From Symbiodinium natans (lineage: Eukaryota > Sar > Dinophyceae > Suessiales > Symbiodiniaceae), in the NCBI GenBank assembly GCA_905221605.1, contig CAJNDS010000403.1, forward strand, positions 1-23,115: 23,115 bases of DNA. Direction: 5' to 3'. The translations under genes and the position numbers were made by a program. Under the pieces are notes generated by a model. It made no database searches. It was not told the DNA's origin and worked only from the letters and a program-made list of their open reading frames with translations. This document shows positions 1-7,278 of this stretch, one piece after another; position 1 is the first letter of the stretch, and every line of letters starts with the position of its first letter.

Positions 1-23
1 ATACAAAGCCTATACAATTCCTA

Positions 24-606
24 ACCAAAAAAGAAAACTCGCTCAAAATTTTCGCCCAAAACCCGCCCAAAACCCCGGACACAAACCCTATACAATTTCT
101 ATAAACCCTAAACCCTAACCCTCAAGACCCGGATAAATAGAAATTGTACGTGATATGATTCTGAACTTACAAGCCCTTCCCCGAAAAAAATTCCAAAAAC
201 CATCTAAGTAAAGTGATCCAAAACGCCCTTGGCTGCAAAATAGTCGACTTACTTGACCAAGGCTTCAAAAGCCTTCAGAGGCCCAAAATTTCAACTTAAA
301 CAAGGTTTCAAAGGCCTTAAGAGGCCTCACAATTTCAACTTACAAGGGCAAGCAAAAAAAGCTTTCGCCCAAAACTTTCGCTCAAAACTCCGGACCTGAA
401 CCCCATACAATTTCTATACAAAACCCGCCCCAAACTCCGGACAGGACTATACAATGTCTACGAAAGCAAAAAAGAAAACTTGCCCAAAACTTTCGCCCAA
501 AAATTTCACCCAAAACTCCGGACACAAACCCTATACAATTTCTATCAACCCTAAACCCTCAAGACCAGGATAAATAGAAATTGTATGCGTTTCATTTCGA
601 GCAGCT
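24..606. repeat. Dispersed AT-rich repeat of about 130 bp, multiple copies
   Basis: A unit built from a CGCCCAAAACTTTCGCCCAAAA-like stretch, then CCGGACACAAACCCTATACAA, then degenerate CCCTAAACCC and CAAGACC(C/A)GGATAAATAGAA recurs at about 24-155, 455-590 and again at 800-915, with a partial copy at 355-440. Between 258 and 345 there is a separate pair of roughly 45-bp direct repeats (CAAGG(C/T)TTCAAA(A/G)GCCTT...TTTCAACTTA). No open frame with protein character is present. The embedded CCCTAAA-like bits suggest a subtelomeric or telomere-derived origin, but that is inference. Confidence 0.7.
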
Positions 607-642
607 CGTCCAATAATCCACCCCAGAAGGCCGAACCCCCAA

Positions 643-776
643 CCCCAGTCCCAGCCCCAGCAGCCCCAGCAGCCCCAGCAGCCCCAGCAGCCCCAGCAGC
701 CCCAGCAGCCCCAGCAGCCCCAGCAGCCCCAGCAGCCCCAGCAGCCCCAGCAGCCCCAGCAGCCCCAGCCCCAGCC
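643..776. repeat. 9-bp minisatellite (CAGCCCCAG)n
   Basis: An almost perfect run of CCCCAGCAG units, about 13 copies, flanked by shorter CCAGCC repeats. It reads as Pro-Ala-Ala on one strand and Leu/Trp/Gly/Cys repeats on the other. All these frames owe their openness to the repeat, so I do not call a gene here. Confidence 0.9.
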
Positions 777-902
777 CTGAAATGGAATGGTACTCCTTCT
801 TGCCAAAAGCAAAAAAGAAAACTCGCTCAAAACTTTCGCCCAAAACTTTCGCCCAACACTTTCGCCCAAAACTCCGGACACAAACCCTATACAATTCTAT
901 AA

Positions 903-968
903 ACACTTAAACCCTAAAACCCTAAACCCTAAAACCCTAAACCCAAAACCCAAAACACTAAACCTTCT
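903..968. repeat. Degenerate telomere-like repeat (CCCTAAA variants)
   Basis: A run of ACCCTAAAACCCTAAA variants with 7- to 8-base spacing. It follows the third copy of the dispersed repeat and is followed by unique sequence. It is an interstitial telomere-like tract rather than an end. Confidence 0.75.
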
Positions 969-979
969 GCGCATACACC

Positions 980-1570
980 AGCCTCATTGAAGAAAAGCTT
1001 CCTCGGGAGCGGGATGGGGCGAGGCTACCTGTCCTTGCTGAAGAAATCGAACCAAGACCTTGTCATGTCTCAGCTGGCGTGATGAAGCAAAGGGACCCGT
1101 AAGCAGGGATTCTGTCAACAAAAAGCGCAAGCCAAAACCATGTACGCTTTGCAAGGGGGAGTCCACACGCTCCCGAACTTGTTCCGAGTAACCCCCCCCT
1201 TCCCCTCCTCCTCACTTCTCCCCTCCCCCCGTCCCCCCGAGTGTCCAAAGTTCTAATTCCGACAAGAGCTTTGAAGTTTTCCTGACGCTACGCGCATCGT
1301 GTTCCTTCACTTGCCCACGTTGTAGGTAAGACACACCCAACCCCAAGTCTGTCTCTTTCTGTGGCGACTACAGACTCTCTAGAGAGTCGAGCCCCCTACC
1401 GCCATGCTCATGCGCAGCCCTGTGCCGAGCCTGCTCTTGCTTCTCTAGCACTCGCCTTCCTCTCTCAGCGGCCGAGTTTTCGACTGGCATTCGATGCTCT
1501 CCCGTACTTTTCCGCAGAATCCAGGGATTCGACTCAGGGAAAGCGACACCTCCACAGCAAGATTAACTGT
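980..1570. other. Interval without a recognised gene
   Basis: Unique, moderately GC-rich sequence with a C/T-rich strip near 1188-1240. Both strands contain only short open frames of about 60-110 codons. None resembles a known family by eye. It lies 3' of the hydrophobic minus-strand exon at 1582-1700, so it could hold the 3' end of that gene, but no exon can be defined. Confidence 0.4.
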
Positions 1571-1581
1571 AGTATACCAAC

Positions 1582-1700
1582 CTCGACCCCAAACAGCGCT
1601 TGGGGAGCACTGAGTGTTTTCAGTATGTCCGGAAAAAAGTTGACCATTACAAGTAGCACAGCCACAAGAGCTCCGCTCACTTGAACGAACTCAGATATTG
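1582..1700 (-). CDS. Putative membrane-segment exon, 3' part of a kelch-family gene
   Basis: Minus-strand translation gives a compact protein-like stretch. It starts near ISEFVQVSG, passes through the hydrophobic run GALVAVLLVMVNFF, and ends PDILKTLSAPQALFGVEV. A GT donor (GAG|GTTGGT) closes it at 1582. The pattern (aromatic/Gln-rich entry, a single hydrophobic helix, then Pro-Asp and a short amphipathic tail) resembles the C-terminal membrane regions that follow Cys-rich and repeat ectodomains in large protist surface proteins. That match is from memory and is inference. Its strand and order fit the kelch exons upstream on the minus strand (3.3-11.4 kb). The upstream boundary is unresolved because a GCC/CGT array begins soon after. 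An overlapping plus-strand frame at 1361-1684 looks like a shadow. Confidence 0.45.
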
Positions 1701-1828
1701 TCTTCCGCGGTGCGTGAATGAACATGTCGTGGCTGCTACTACAATGTAATTGTTCTGCTTCGCTATTGGGTGTTGTTGTTACTATTGTTGTTGCTGCTGC
1801 TGTTGTCGTTGGTTTTGTCATAATCCCT

Positions 1829-1943
1829 GTTGTCGTCGTCACCGCCGCCGCCGCCGCCGTCGCCGCCCTCGCCGCCGTCGCCGCCGTCGCCGCCGCCGTC
1901 GCCATCGCCGTCGCCGCCGCCGCCGCCGCCGTCGCCGCCGTCG

Positions 1944-1976
<33 letters not shown>

Positions 1977-1978
1977 GG
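1829..1978. repeat. Trinucleotide array (GTC)n(GCC)n
   Basis: Interleaved GCC, GTC and CGT triplets over about 150 bp, preceded by an irregular TTG/TTGTTGCTG stretch from about 1770. Frames in all directions stay open only because of the triplet periodicity. Confidence 0.9.
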
Positions 1979-1979
1979 T

Positions 1980-2345
1980 TTTTTGGGTTTGTCGTGTTTG
2001 TGTGCTATTTGACTCTTCATACTCTTCGTGCTTTTCGTAGCTTTTCACTCTGTCTTCGACTTTCTGCGTCTTCCCACTTGTTGCGCTCTTCGCGCAGACT
2101 CCGCAGAAGGCTCGCTTGGCATCTTCTTGACTCTCGTCTCTACCGCATAACTCTCAGACAGAGGATTGGAAAATCCCAGCTGCGAGCTTAACAACTCCCG
2201 CCTTCAGCGGTGCTGTGTACTTGGGGGCTTGGTCGGCTCTAAAGTTCGCGCGGCCTCTGATATTGTACTATAGTATATTACATTATACAGTTTGTTTTAT
2301 ACACTATATCATATAGTAAGTATTGTACTGTAAAATAGAGTACAT
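1980..2345. other. Unique to AT-rich interval, no gene seen
   Basis: TTC/CTT-rich unique sequence to about 2220, then a TATA/TTATA-rich stretch (2255-2345) similar in style to the AT-rich islands elsewhere in the window. No conserved protein character could be read on either strand. Confidence 0.5.
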
Positions 2346-2376
2346 TACATGCGGTGTTTTATTGCAGTATATGATA

Positions 2377-2378
2377 TG

Positions 2379-2470
<92 letters not shown>
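2377..2470. repeat. 6-bp microsatellite (ATACAT)n
   Basis: About 15 near-perfect ATACAT units, followed by degenerate TACATA and a short (TA)n at 2537-2553. It reads as alternating Tyr-Thr or Tyr-Val in translation, which is an artefact of the repeat. Confidence 0.95.
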
Positions 2471-2689
2471 ATACATGTACACATACATAGACAGATACAT
2501 ATTATACATATACATGTACATACACATAGACATACATATATATATATATATGTATTTCTACGCTATCCCCCCCCTCCCCAGAACCCACCGCAAGCACAGT
2601 GTAAGGGGGCGGGGTGTTTCCCCGAAGGCTGCGATATAATAAATAAGTGCCATATCTGGCGGGCCACCCCTTTACTAGCATAACATTAT

Positions 2690-3085
2690 ATGAATATTCT
2701 ACTAACATTCTACTAATATCATTGTATGTTAAACTAGTATTAAATTTTGATATATTATATCATATTATACGGTATTATTCAATTATATTGCATTATGTTA
2801 TATTGCGTGATATTATGTTATCAAACGTCATGCTATGTTATATTCTGTGAAAAACTGTTATATTATGCTGTATTATGTCACGTTATGCTGTTTTATGTCA
2901 TATTACGTCATATTACGTCATATTATGTTATATTATGTTATATTATGTTATATTATGTTTTATTATGTTATATTATGTTATATTATGTTATATTATGTTA
3001 TACTATGTTATATTATGTTATAATATGACATACTATATGATATTCTATTATGTTGTATTATGTCATGTTGTGTTACTTATTTCAT
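2690..3085. repeat. 10-bp AT-rich satellite (TATTATGTTA)n
   Basis: A degenerate 10-bp repeat, densest at 2905-3025, where TATTATGTTA or one-base variants repeat about 12 times. The edges are more diverged (TATTGCGTGA, TATTCTGTGA). Smaller islands of the same family occur at 5840-5918, 10078-10140, 10600-10725 and 11448-11490. Confidence 0.9.
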
Positions 3086-3089
3086 GTTA

Positions 3090-3318
3090 CATTAAATTAT
3101 TGTCCCAGTGTGTTTGGGCACGCCGCGGCTGTCGGACCAGCCTCTAAATGTCTTCGAGCCTGCAGACATACAAAAAATCGGTACCTATGCGATGTCAAGA
3201 TCTACTGCGTTCGGAGGGATTAGGAACCAAGGCATACCCTTTCTCTACCGCTCGGCTCAAAGACAAGGAAAACAGCCCTAGGCCAGTCGTCACTTCATGA
3301 CAGAGAAATCCTATCTAA
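3090..3318. other. Interval with no clear exon
   Basis: Unique sequence just downstream (minus-strand sense) of the last clear kelch exon. It begins with the GT donor of that exon. No minus-strand frame shows kelch, Cys-rich or membrane character, so it is treated as intron. Confidence 0.4.
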
Positions 3319-3319
3319 C

Positions 3320-3480
3320 CTGGCAGCTGATAGCTCCACCAGAAGTCTGCAGTTCCCCGGAAGCCGTAGAACATGCGGGATGTGAAGGGATCCCAAGCGG
3401 CCGCGCCCCGCTTGTTGTCAAGGTCAAAGCCTGGGTAGACGCTCGTTGACGTCTTCTCCCAGCTGCCCTGGAGGTCTGGA
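3320..3480 (-). CDS. Kelch-family exon K
   Basis: The minus-strand frame reads QGSWEKTSTSVYPGFD, then AAAWDPFTSRMFYGFRG, then TADFWWSYQLP. This matches the kelch beta-propeller pattern: a W-D-P strand, an F-G-like turn (here YGFRG), then a W-x-Y strand. It closes with a donor at CCAG|GTTAG (3320/3319), after which the frame stops. The 5' boundary is unclear because several AG acceptors precede it. It follows the Cys-rich exon J. The FGG core of a normal kelch blade is altered to YGFRG. Confidence 0.6.
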
Positions 3481-3538
3481 ACGGGCCTCCAAACCCAAGC
3501 CCCGTCCTCATTTCCTCCTTGGCCGGAAGCCACCTTAC

Positions 3539-3607
3539 ACCGCATTGCTGGGCACACGTTTGGCAGGGTGTGAGTGTCATGGCACCATGAGGGCACGTCT
3601 GGTACAC
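3539..3607 (-). CDS. Cys-rich exon J, possible GCC2/GCC3-like (ephrin-receptor-like) segment
   Basis: The frame starts at GTGTACCAG after a CAG acceptor and reads YQTCPHGAMTLTPCQTCAQQ, then CG. It ends at a good GT donor (TGCGGT|GTAAGG, 3539/3538). The spacing C-P-x-G, then P-C-x-x-C, then C resembles the short Cys-rich repeats (C..G....PC..C..G) found after repeat domains in large extracellular proteins. In this gene it sits between kelch exons I and K on the same strand. The domain name is an inference from spacing only; it may instead be a random open stretch. Confidence 0.4.
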
Positions 3608-3630
3608 CTGCTATGCTCTTTTAGGCGCCG

Positions 3631-3780
3631 GACTATCATAGCACTGCCCGTCCAGACTGCAACATGACCCAAGCGCCCGTTTGGCAAAGCCCCGGAAGGG
3701 CCGAGCTGTTGCCACGTGTCCGTGGCGGGGCTGTAGGCATGAAGGTCGTTCAGGCCCCCAGTGATGGCTCCTCCGAACAC
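3631..3780 (-). CDS. Kelch-repeat exon I
   Basis: This is the clearest kelch blade of the window. It reads VFGGAITGGLNDLHAYSPAT, then DTWQQLGPSG, then GRLGHVAVWTGSAMIV. It carries the three kelch hallmarks: the F-G-G turn, N-D-L-x-x-Y followed after a short gap by a conserved W, and the G-R-x-G-H-x-A-V-W strand that starts the next blade. It is exactly 50 codons. The 5' edge is the acceptor of the 58-bp palindromic mini-intron (3781-3838); splicing there joins ...LNLML to VFGGAI in frame. The 3' edge is uncertain, since the kelch frame ends at MIV and only weak donors follow. Kelch propellers mediate protein-protein contacts; no specific partner can be inferred. Confidence 0.75.
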
Positions 3781-3838
3781 CTCAGTCAGGCAAATCTGAT
3801 GTCGGAAGTCTCCGACATTCTCTGACTGAGGCTCCAGC
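3781..3838 (-). other. 58-bp palindromic GC-AG mini-intron (introner-like)
   Basis: On the minus strand the interval starts GCTGG and ends CTGACTGAG. Removing it joins exon H (…CTC, phase 0) to exon I (GTGTTCGGA…) and restores a perfect kelch turn, M-L-V-F-G-G. Left in, it brings a frame change and a stop. It is a nested palindrome: on the plus strand CTCAGTCAG (3781-3789) pairs with CTGACTGAG (3822-3830), and ATGTCGGA (3799-3806) pairs with TCCGACAT (3811-3818) across a 4-nt loop. The GC donor is non-canonical but known in dinoflagellates. The intron is short enough that folding would bring both splice sites together. Confidence 0.75.
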
Positions 3839-4212
3839 GAGCATGAGGTTCAGCTCAGCTGCCCACACGGCTGTGTGGGAATAGCGCACAAAGCTATTGC
3901 TACCCGGCCCATTCGCTCGTGTGGTCCATGTGCCATTGTGAGGGAAGAAGGCGAAGAGGCGTTGCTTGGGGTTGGTGCCCCCAATCCCTCCGTAAACTAA
4001 CATGGCACTTTGTCCGTCGACGTTTGCTGCCACAGCCGTGTGAAGCCGGTTTCCTGGAGCGCTCGGGTTGCTGACCACGCTCACTGCTGACCACTGGTAG
4101 CCAGAAGCATTTGGCTGCAAGAGCCAGACTTCGAGATTCGAAGCTCCTCGCACGCAGTCAAGCAAAACCGGGTCAAGGAAGGCTCGAAACACTTCCTCTA
4201 TAGCGGTCCTGC
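3839..4212 (-). CDS. Kelch-repeat exon H (two partial blades)
   Basis: A 370-bp open block. It reads ASNLEVWLLQPNASGYQW, then NRLHTAVAANVDGQSAMLVY and GGIGGTNPKQRLFAFF, then NGTWTTRANGPG, and ends YSHTAVWAAELNLML. Two H-T-A-V strands, one Y-G-G turn and the following W place it firmly in the kelch family. Splicing at CTC|GCTGG (3839/3838) continues the second blade into exon I. At its 5' end the frame is out of register with exon G by one base: a T5 run (plus-strand A5 at 4213-4217) separates the two frames, so either a 1-nt indel or an unseen splice lies there. Confidence 0.75.
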
Positions 4213-4217
4213 AAAAA

Positions 4218-4271
4218 GGAGACAGCCGCCATCACTCTCCGACCACACGAGCGTGTGCCGCCACCGCGGGC
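4218..4271 (-). CDS. Kelch exon G (short, frame-broken at 3' end)
   Basis: The frame reads PRWRHTLVWSESDGGCLLFA, typical of the first kelch strand (R-W-x-H-T-L-V-W...L-L-F). It begins at an AG|GCCCG acceptor (4272/4271) and is in phase 1 with exon F, giving GPGPRWRHTLVW after removal of a GC-AG intron of 384 bp. Read on, it reaches TAG 18 bases later, and the next blade continues in another frame. This break suggests a small indel or an unrecognised boundary. Confidence 0.65.
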
Positions 4272-4336
4272 CTAACATGGGCAAGCAGAGACTGACTGGA
4301 CTGAATCTCACATAGGAATAACAATGATAGAAAAGA

Positions 4337-4413
4337 AGCATCATCATCATCATCATCATCATCATCGTCCTCATCATCATCGTCAGCGGCATCATCGTCA
4401 GCATCAGCATCAG

Positions 4414-4450
<37 letters not shown>

Positions 4451-4551
4451 GTCGTCCTCATCATCATCGTCAGCGGCATCATCGTCAGCATCAGCATCAG
4501 CATCATCATCATCATCATCATCGTCGTCCTCATCATCATCGTCAGCATCAG

Positions 4552-4611
<60 letters not shown>
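4337..4611. repeat. Trinucleotide array (CAT)n inside a kelch intron
   Basis: About 90 CAT/CGT/CAG triplets. The longest pure run is near 4556-4610, and CGTCCTCATCATCATCGTCAGCG is a higher-order unit of about 70-75 bp repeated three times. It fills most of the GC-AG intron 4272-4655. The translations (poly-Asp, poly-Met, poly-His) are artefacts. Confidence 0.95.
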
Positions 4612-4655
4612 GCAGAATCTCCGCAACACAGGGCAAGAAGGCGCTTTGAGGTGGC

Positions 4656-4739
4656 CTGGACCGGGCAGTGAAGGCGTCACGTCCCTCCAGGAAGCATTGC
4701 TCGGCCAATACTCCCACACATCTTGCAGAACCACGTTGC
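4656..4739 (-). CDS. Kelch-repeat exon F
   Basis: An 84-bp exon whose frame reads NVVLQDVWEYWPSNASWRDV, then TPSLPGP. This is the D-V-W-x-Y ... W half of a kelch blade. The acceptor is AAG|GC (4740/4739) and the donor is CAG|GC (4656/4655), both phase 1. Joined to exon E it gives MFGGRDAGNVVLQDVWEYW, a complete blade. Both flanking introns have GC donors, and AGGC occurs at both ends of each, so the exact cut is ambiguous by a few bases but the frame is not. Confidence 0.7.
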
Positions 4740-5033
4740 CTTGCAGGGGGGGGGCAGGGGATTTGGGGGGGAGGGAAGGGGACAAAAGCTGGGCCCTCCG
4801 GGTCTTCACCGTGAGTTGAAGGGTAGCAGAGGAGAGCCATGTACCTTGTGTTCGCCCTTTTGATGTTCGCCCATACTTGAAGGGTAGCAGAGGATGGCCG
4901 TGCGCCTTATGTCTACGCTTGCCCTGTATTGAAGGACTGGCGAGGGCCCAAGGGGGGGGGGGGGGTTGGGGGCTGCAAGCTTGCAAGCTTGCTTGGTGCC
5001 TCAAGCTCCTCAGGTTAAAAATGTCCCTGGGGC
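4740..5033 (-). other. GC-AG intron (294 bp) with internal 61-bp direct repeat
   Basis: Bounded by GCAG|GC at 5034/5033 and AAG|GC at 4740/4739. Inside, TTGAAGGGTAGCAGAGGA occurs at 4816-4833 and again at 4877-4894 (61-bp spacing), followed by CCTT(G/A)TGTTCGCCC-like sequence, with a third weak copy near 4928. A 13-base G run lies near 4953-4965 and a second G-rich strip near 4747-4780. Confidence 0.6.
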
Positions 5034-5085
5034 CTGCATCCCTTCCTCCGAACATGAGGATCGGCGCTTCCGTCGCGAGAGCACC
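5034..5085 (-). CDS. Kelch exon E (FGG turn)
   Basis: The frame reads EAPILMFGGRDAG, the L-M-F-G-G turn of a kelch blade, followed at 5034/5033 by a GC donor. In phase 1 it joins exon F without losing register. The 5' boundary is not certain: the frame is open to about 5124 (RAGALATEAPILM), but only the last 13-14 codons look conserved. Confidence 0.55.
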
Positions 5086-5220
5086 CGCCCGGCACATGCA
5101 GGCATTGTTTCTTGGCGGCGGCAAGCCCGGACTCGATGAAAGATCGGTCCAAACGGCCTCAAGCGACGCAAACTAAGGGGCCTCTTGTCACTCGAAGCGC
5201 GGGAAAAAAGTGGTAACTAC

Positions 5221-5345
5221 CCAGGATCTGCGAGGAGTTCTGCCATCCCCACAGCATGACAATACTCCAGTTGCTGGCCATAGGCGTGCAGTCTTGCAAT
5301 CCTTCGTGGAGCGTGCGCCGAAAAGCCACCAAATGCGGCCAAGGA
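5221..5345 (-). CDS. Probable kelch exon D
   Basis: The frame reads HLVAFRRTLHEGLQDC, then TPMASNWSIVMLWGWQNSSQ, then IL. The run G-L-Q-D ... P-M-A-S-N-W resembles the D-L-x-x-Y-x-P-x-x-N-x-W half-blade. A possible GT donor is CTGG|GTAGTTAC (5221/5220). The open frame goes on to 5159 through a less conserved stretch. The upstream side runs straight into the (GGT)n array, so the acceptor cannot be placed. At least one small exon between D and E seems to be missing or unseen. Confidence 0.45.
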
Positions 5346-5356
5346 ACAGGTGGCGC

Positions 5357-5660
5357 GGTCGTCGTGGTGGTCGTGGTGGTGGTGGTGGTGGTGGTGGTGG
5401 TGGTGGTGGCGGTGGTGGTGGTCGCGGTGGTCGTGGTGGTGGTGGTGGTGGTGGTGGTGGTGGTGGTGGTGGTGGTGGTGGTGGTGGTCGTGGTGGTCGT
5501 GCTCGTCGTGGCCGTCGTTGTCGTCGTGGTCGTCGTGGTCGTCGCGGTCGTGGCGGTGGTGGTGGTGGTGGTGGTGGTGGTGGTGGTGGTGGTGGTGGTG
5601 GCGGTGGTGGCGGTGGTGGGGGTGGTGGTGGTGGTGGTCGTCGTCGTCGTCCTCGTCGGT
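5357..5660. repeat. Trinucleotide array (GGT/CGT)n
   Basis: About 300 bp of GGT triplets interrupted by CGT, GGC and CGC. Frames read as poly-Gly, poly-Val, poly-Trp or poly-Thr. It lies in a probable intron of the kelch gene, upstream of exon D. Confidence 0.95.
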
Positions 5661-5839
5661 GTCGTCATTGGTGTTGACGTTGTTGTCGTCGATGGTGTTG
5701 AAATTGCAGCCTCTACAGGCTCCGGCGCCAATACCTGAATCTGGACGCTGCAGGGTATGCTTGCTATTGCGGAACCAGCCACAACTGGCTGTCTTCCCTA
5801 GATATGCCTAGATGTGAGGCACCTGCTCTTTCCTCAACT

Positions 5840-5918
5840 GCAATATCTTATCTTATGTTGTAATATGTGATATTATATTGTATTACCTTATACTATGTTA
5901 TGTTATGTTACATTATAT
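5840..5918. repeat. AT-rich 10-bp-type island
   Basis: TATCTTATGTTGTAATATG- and TACTATGTTATGTTATGTTA-like sequence, the same family as the satellite at 2690-3085. It abuts the 3' end of the possible hemopexin-like exon. Confidence 0.8.
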
Positions 5919-6031
5919 TAACTCAACGACTTCGGTCCCTTGGCCTCGTAAGCCCAGAACTTCCCTGTTGGCTCGGCAAACTTGGTCAAGAACATCTTGC
6001 CCTCGTAAGGATCGTAGATCGCTGCGTCGAC
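5918..6031 (-). CDS. Possible hemopexin-like exon or 3' gene end
   Basis: After a CAAG acceptor (6033-6032) the minus strand reads VDAAIYDPYEGKMFLTKF, then AEPTGKFWAYEAKGPKSLS, then TAA at 5918-5920. The pattern D-A-A-x-Y-x-P-x-x-G-K-x-x-x-x-K ... (F/Y)-W-x-Y is that of a hemopexin blade, a four-bladed propeller repeat used for ligand or matrix contact. Only one blade is present. The stop falls at the edge of an AT-rich island, so the true 3' end may be spliced away. It could belong to the kelch-family gene or to a separate minus-strand gene whose other exons are not visible. Identification rests on the motif alone. Confidence 0.45.
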   Translation of the reverse strand, partial: VDAAIYDPYEGKMFLTKFAEPTGKFWAYEAKGPKSLS

Positions 6032-6059
6032 CTTGTTGGGATTTCGGGTTTTGGCTCAA

Positions 6060-6340
6060 CGATACGCAGAGCGACGCTTCTGAATTGCTAATGTTGCTAC
6101 TGTAACGTCAGTTCTCGAACCGACTGCACCGACCTCGTCGTCCAGGCCACGTGCCGGACTGGGCATCCTCGCATCTGCATACCTCGGCTGAGCAAGCGCT
6201 GATCCCCCCTTCCTGACGCCAAAACAGTGTTTGTACACTGGGTGCCGTCTTCTGCGCACACGAGATATATCCGCCGACCCCAGCCGGGGGCGGCGTCAGT
6301 GAAGACCCACTGCGTGTTAGACCTTCCACCTCATCTATGA
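6060..6340. other. Unique interval, no gene recognised
   Basis: Non-repetitive sequence between the hemopexin-like exon and the start of the large minisatellite. Minus-strand frames of up to about 98 codons exist (6056-6404) but their downstream parts are repeat-derived and none shows a known motif. Confidence 0.4.
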
Positions 6341-7240
6341 CAGGCTTGCCGCTCCCACCCCCACCCCCCACCCCCACCCACCCCGCCATTCCCCATGGTC
6401 CCATGGCCCCAGCCTTCTACCATAGGCCTTAAGCTGAGTGCTCCAGTTCGCACTTGCTCCACTTCCCCCCCCATGACCCTCTGGCCCCATGGCTTCATGG
6501 CCCCAGCGCCCCAGGGCCCTACCCCCATGGTTCCATGGCACTATAAGGGCTCCAGTGCGTGCCCGCTTCCTCCACTCCCCCTGACCGCTCCCCATGGCCC
6601 TCTGGCCCCATGGCTTCATGGCCCCAGCGGCCCAGGCCCACCCCCAGGTCCATGGCCCTCTGGCCCCACGGCTTCATGGCCCCCGCAGCCTGGCTCCAGC
6701 CTTCTATCAAAAACGCTTCCTCCACTGCGCCCGACCACTCTTTCATGCCCTCTGCGGCCCAGCCCTGACACGCGCATGGTCCAGGGCCCTACCCCCATGG
6801 TCCCATGGCTGGCCCCATGTCCCCAGCGCTTCAGGGCCCTACCCCCATGGTCCCATCCCTACCCCATGGTCCCATCCTCAGCCTTCTTACCAGGCTCCAA
6901 TGCATGTTCGGCACCCGCCCTCTCCGCCCTGGCTATGGCTTCATGGCCCCAACAGCCCAGGCCTGTCCCATGGCCCCAGCCCCCACCGGCCCAGGGCCTA
7001 CCCCCAGGTCCATGGCCCCAGCCTTCACCAGCCTTCACCATACCCCAGTTGCTCCACCCGCCCCCACCCCACCCCCTCACGGACAAGGCAGTGATTTAAA
7101 GGGTTCCAGCCCGCCCTCCCTGTGCCCCATGCCCTTGATGCTAATTCTTGGGCTCCAGTGCATGCCCGCCTCCGTTTTCCCCCGCCCGCTCCGCCCCCCC
7201 CCCCCCCCCCCCCCCCCCCACCCCCCCCCCCACCCCCCCC

Positions 7241-7278
<38 letters not shown>

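Noticed and set aside
585-906. Open frames of 100-116 codons with Pro-Ala or Cys-Trp-Gly repeats
   Set aside because: They are produced by the 9-bp minisatellite and have no non-repeat protein character.
1361-1684. 107-codon plus-strand frame
   Set aside because: Overlaps the more protein-like minus-strand membrane exon and shows no domain.
2345-3147. Tyr-rich open frames on both strands
   Set aside because: Direct translations of the ATACAT and TATTATGTTA arrays.
4198-5124. 308-codon minus-strand frame read as one protein
   Set aside because: It joins kelch exons E, F and G by reading through introns and the CAT array (poly-Met); splicing at GC-AG sites gives a coherent kelch chain instead.
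5159-5811. 150-207-codon frames with poly-Gly, poly-Val, poly-Trp or poly-Thr
   Set aside because: Artefacts of the GGT/CGT array; only the part at 5221-5345 on the minus strand has kelch character.
6049-6059. TTTTGGCTCAA, matching 11 bases of the 3' end of the dinoflagellate spliced leader
   Set aside because: The bases on both sides do not match (next base is C not G, preceding CGGG instead of GCCA), it lies just upstream of a minus-strand exon, and one 11-base match in 23 kb is not far from chance.
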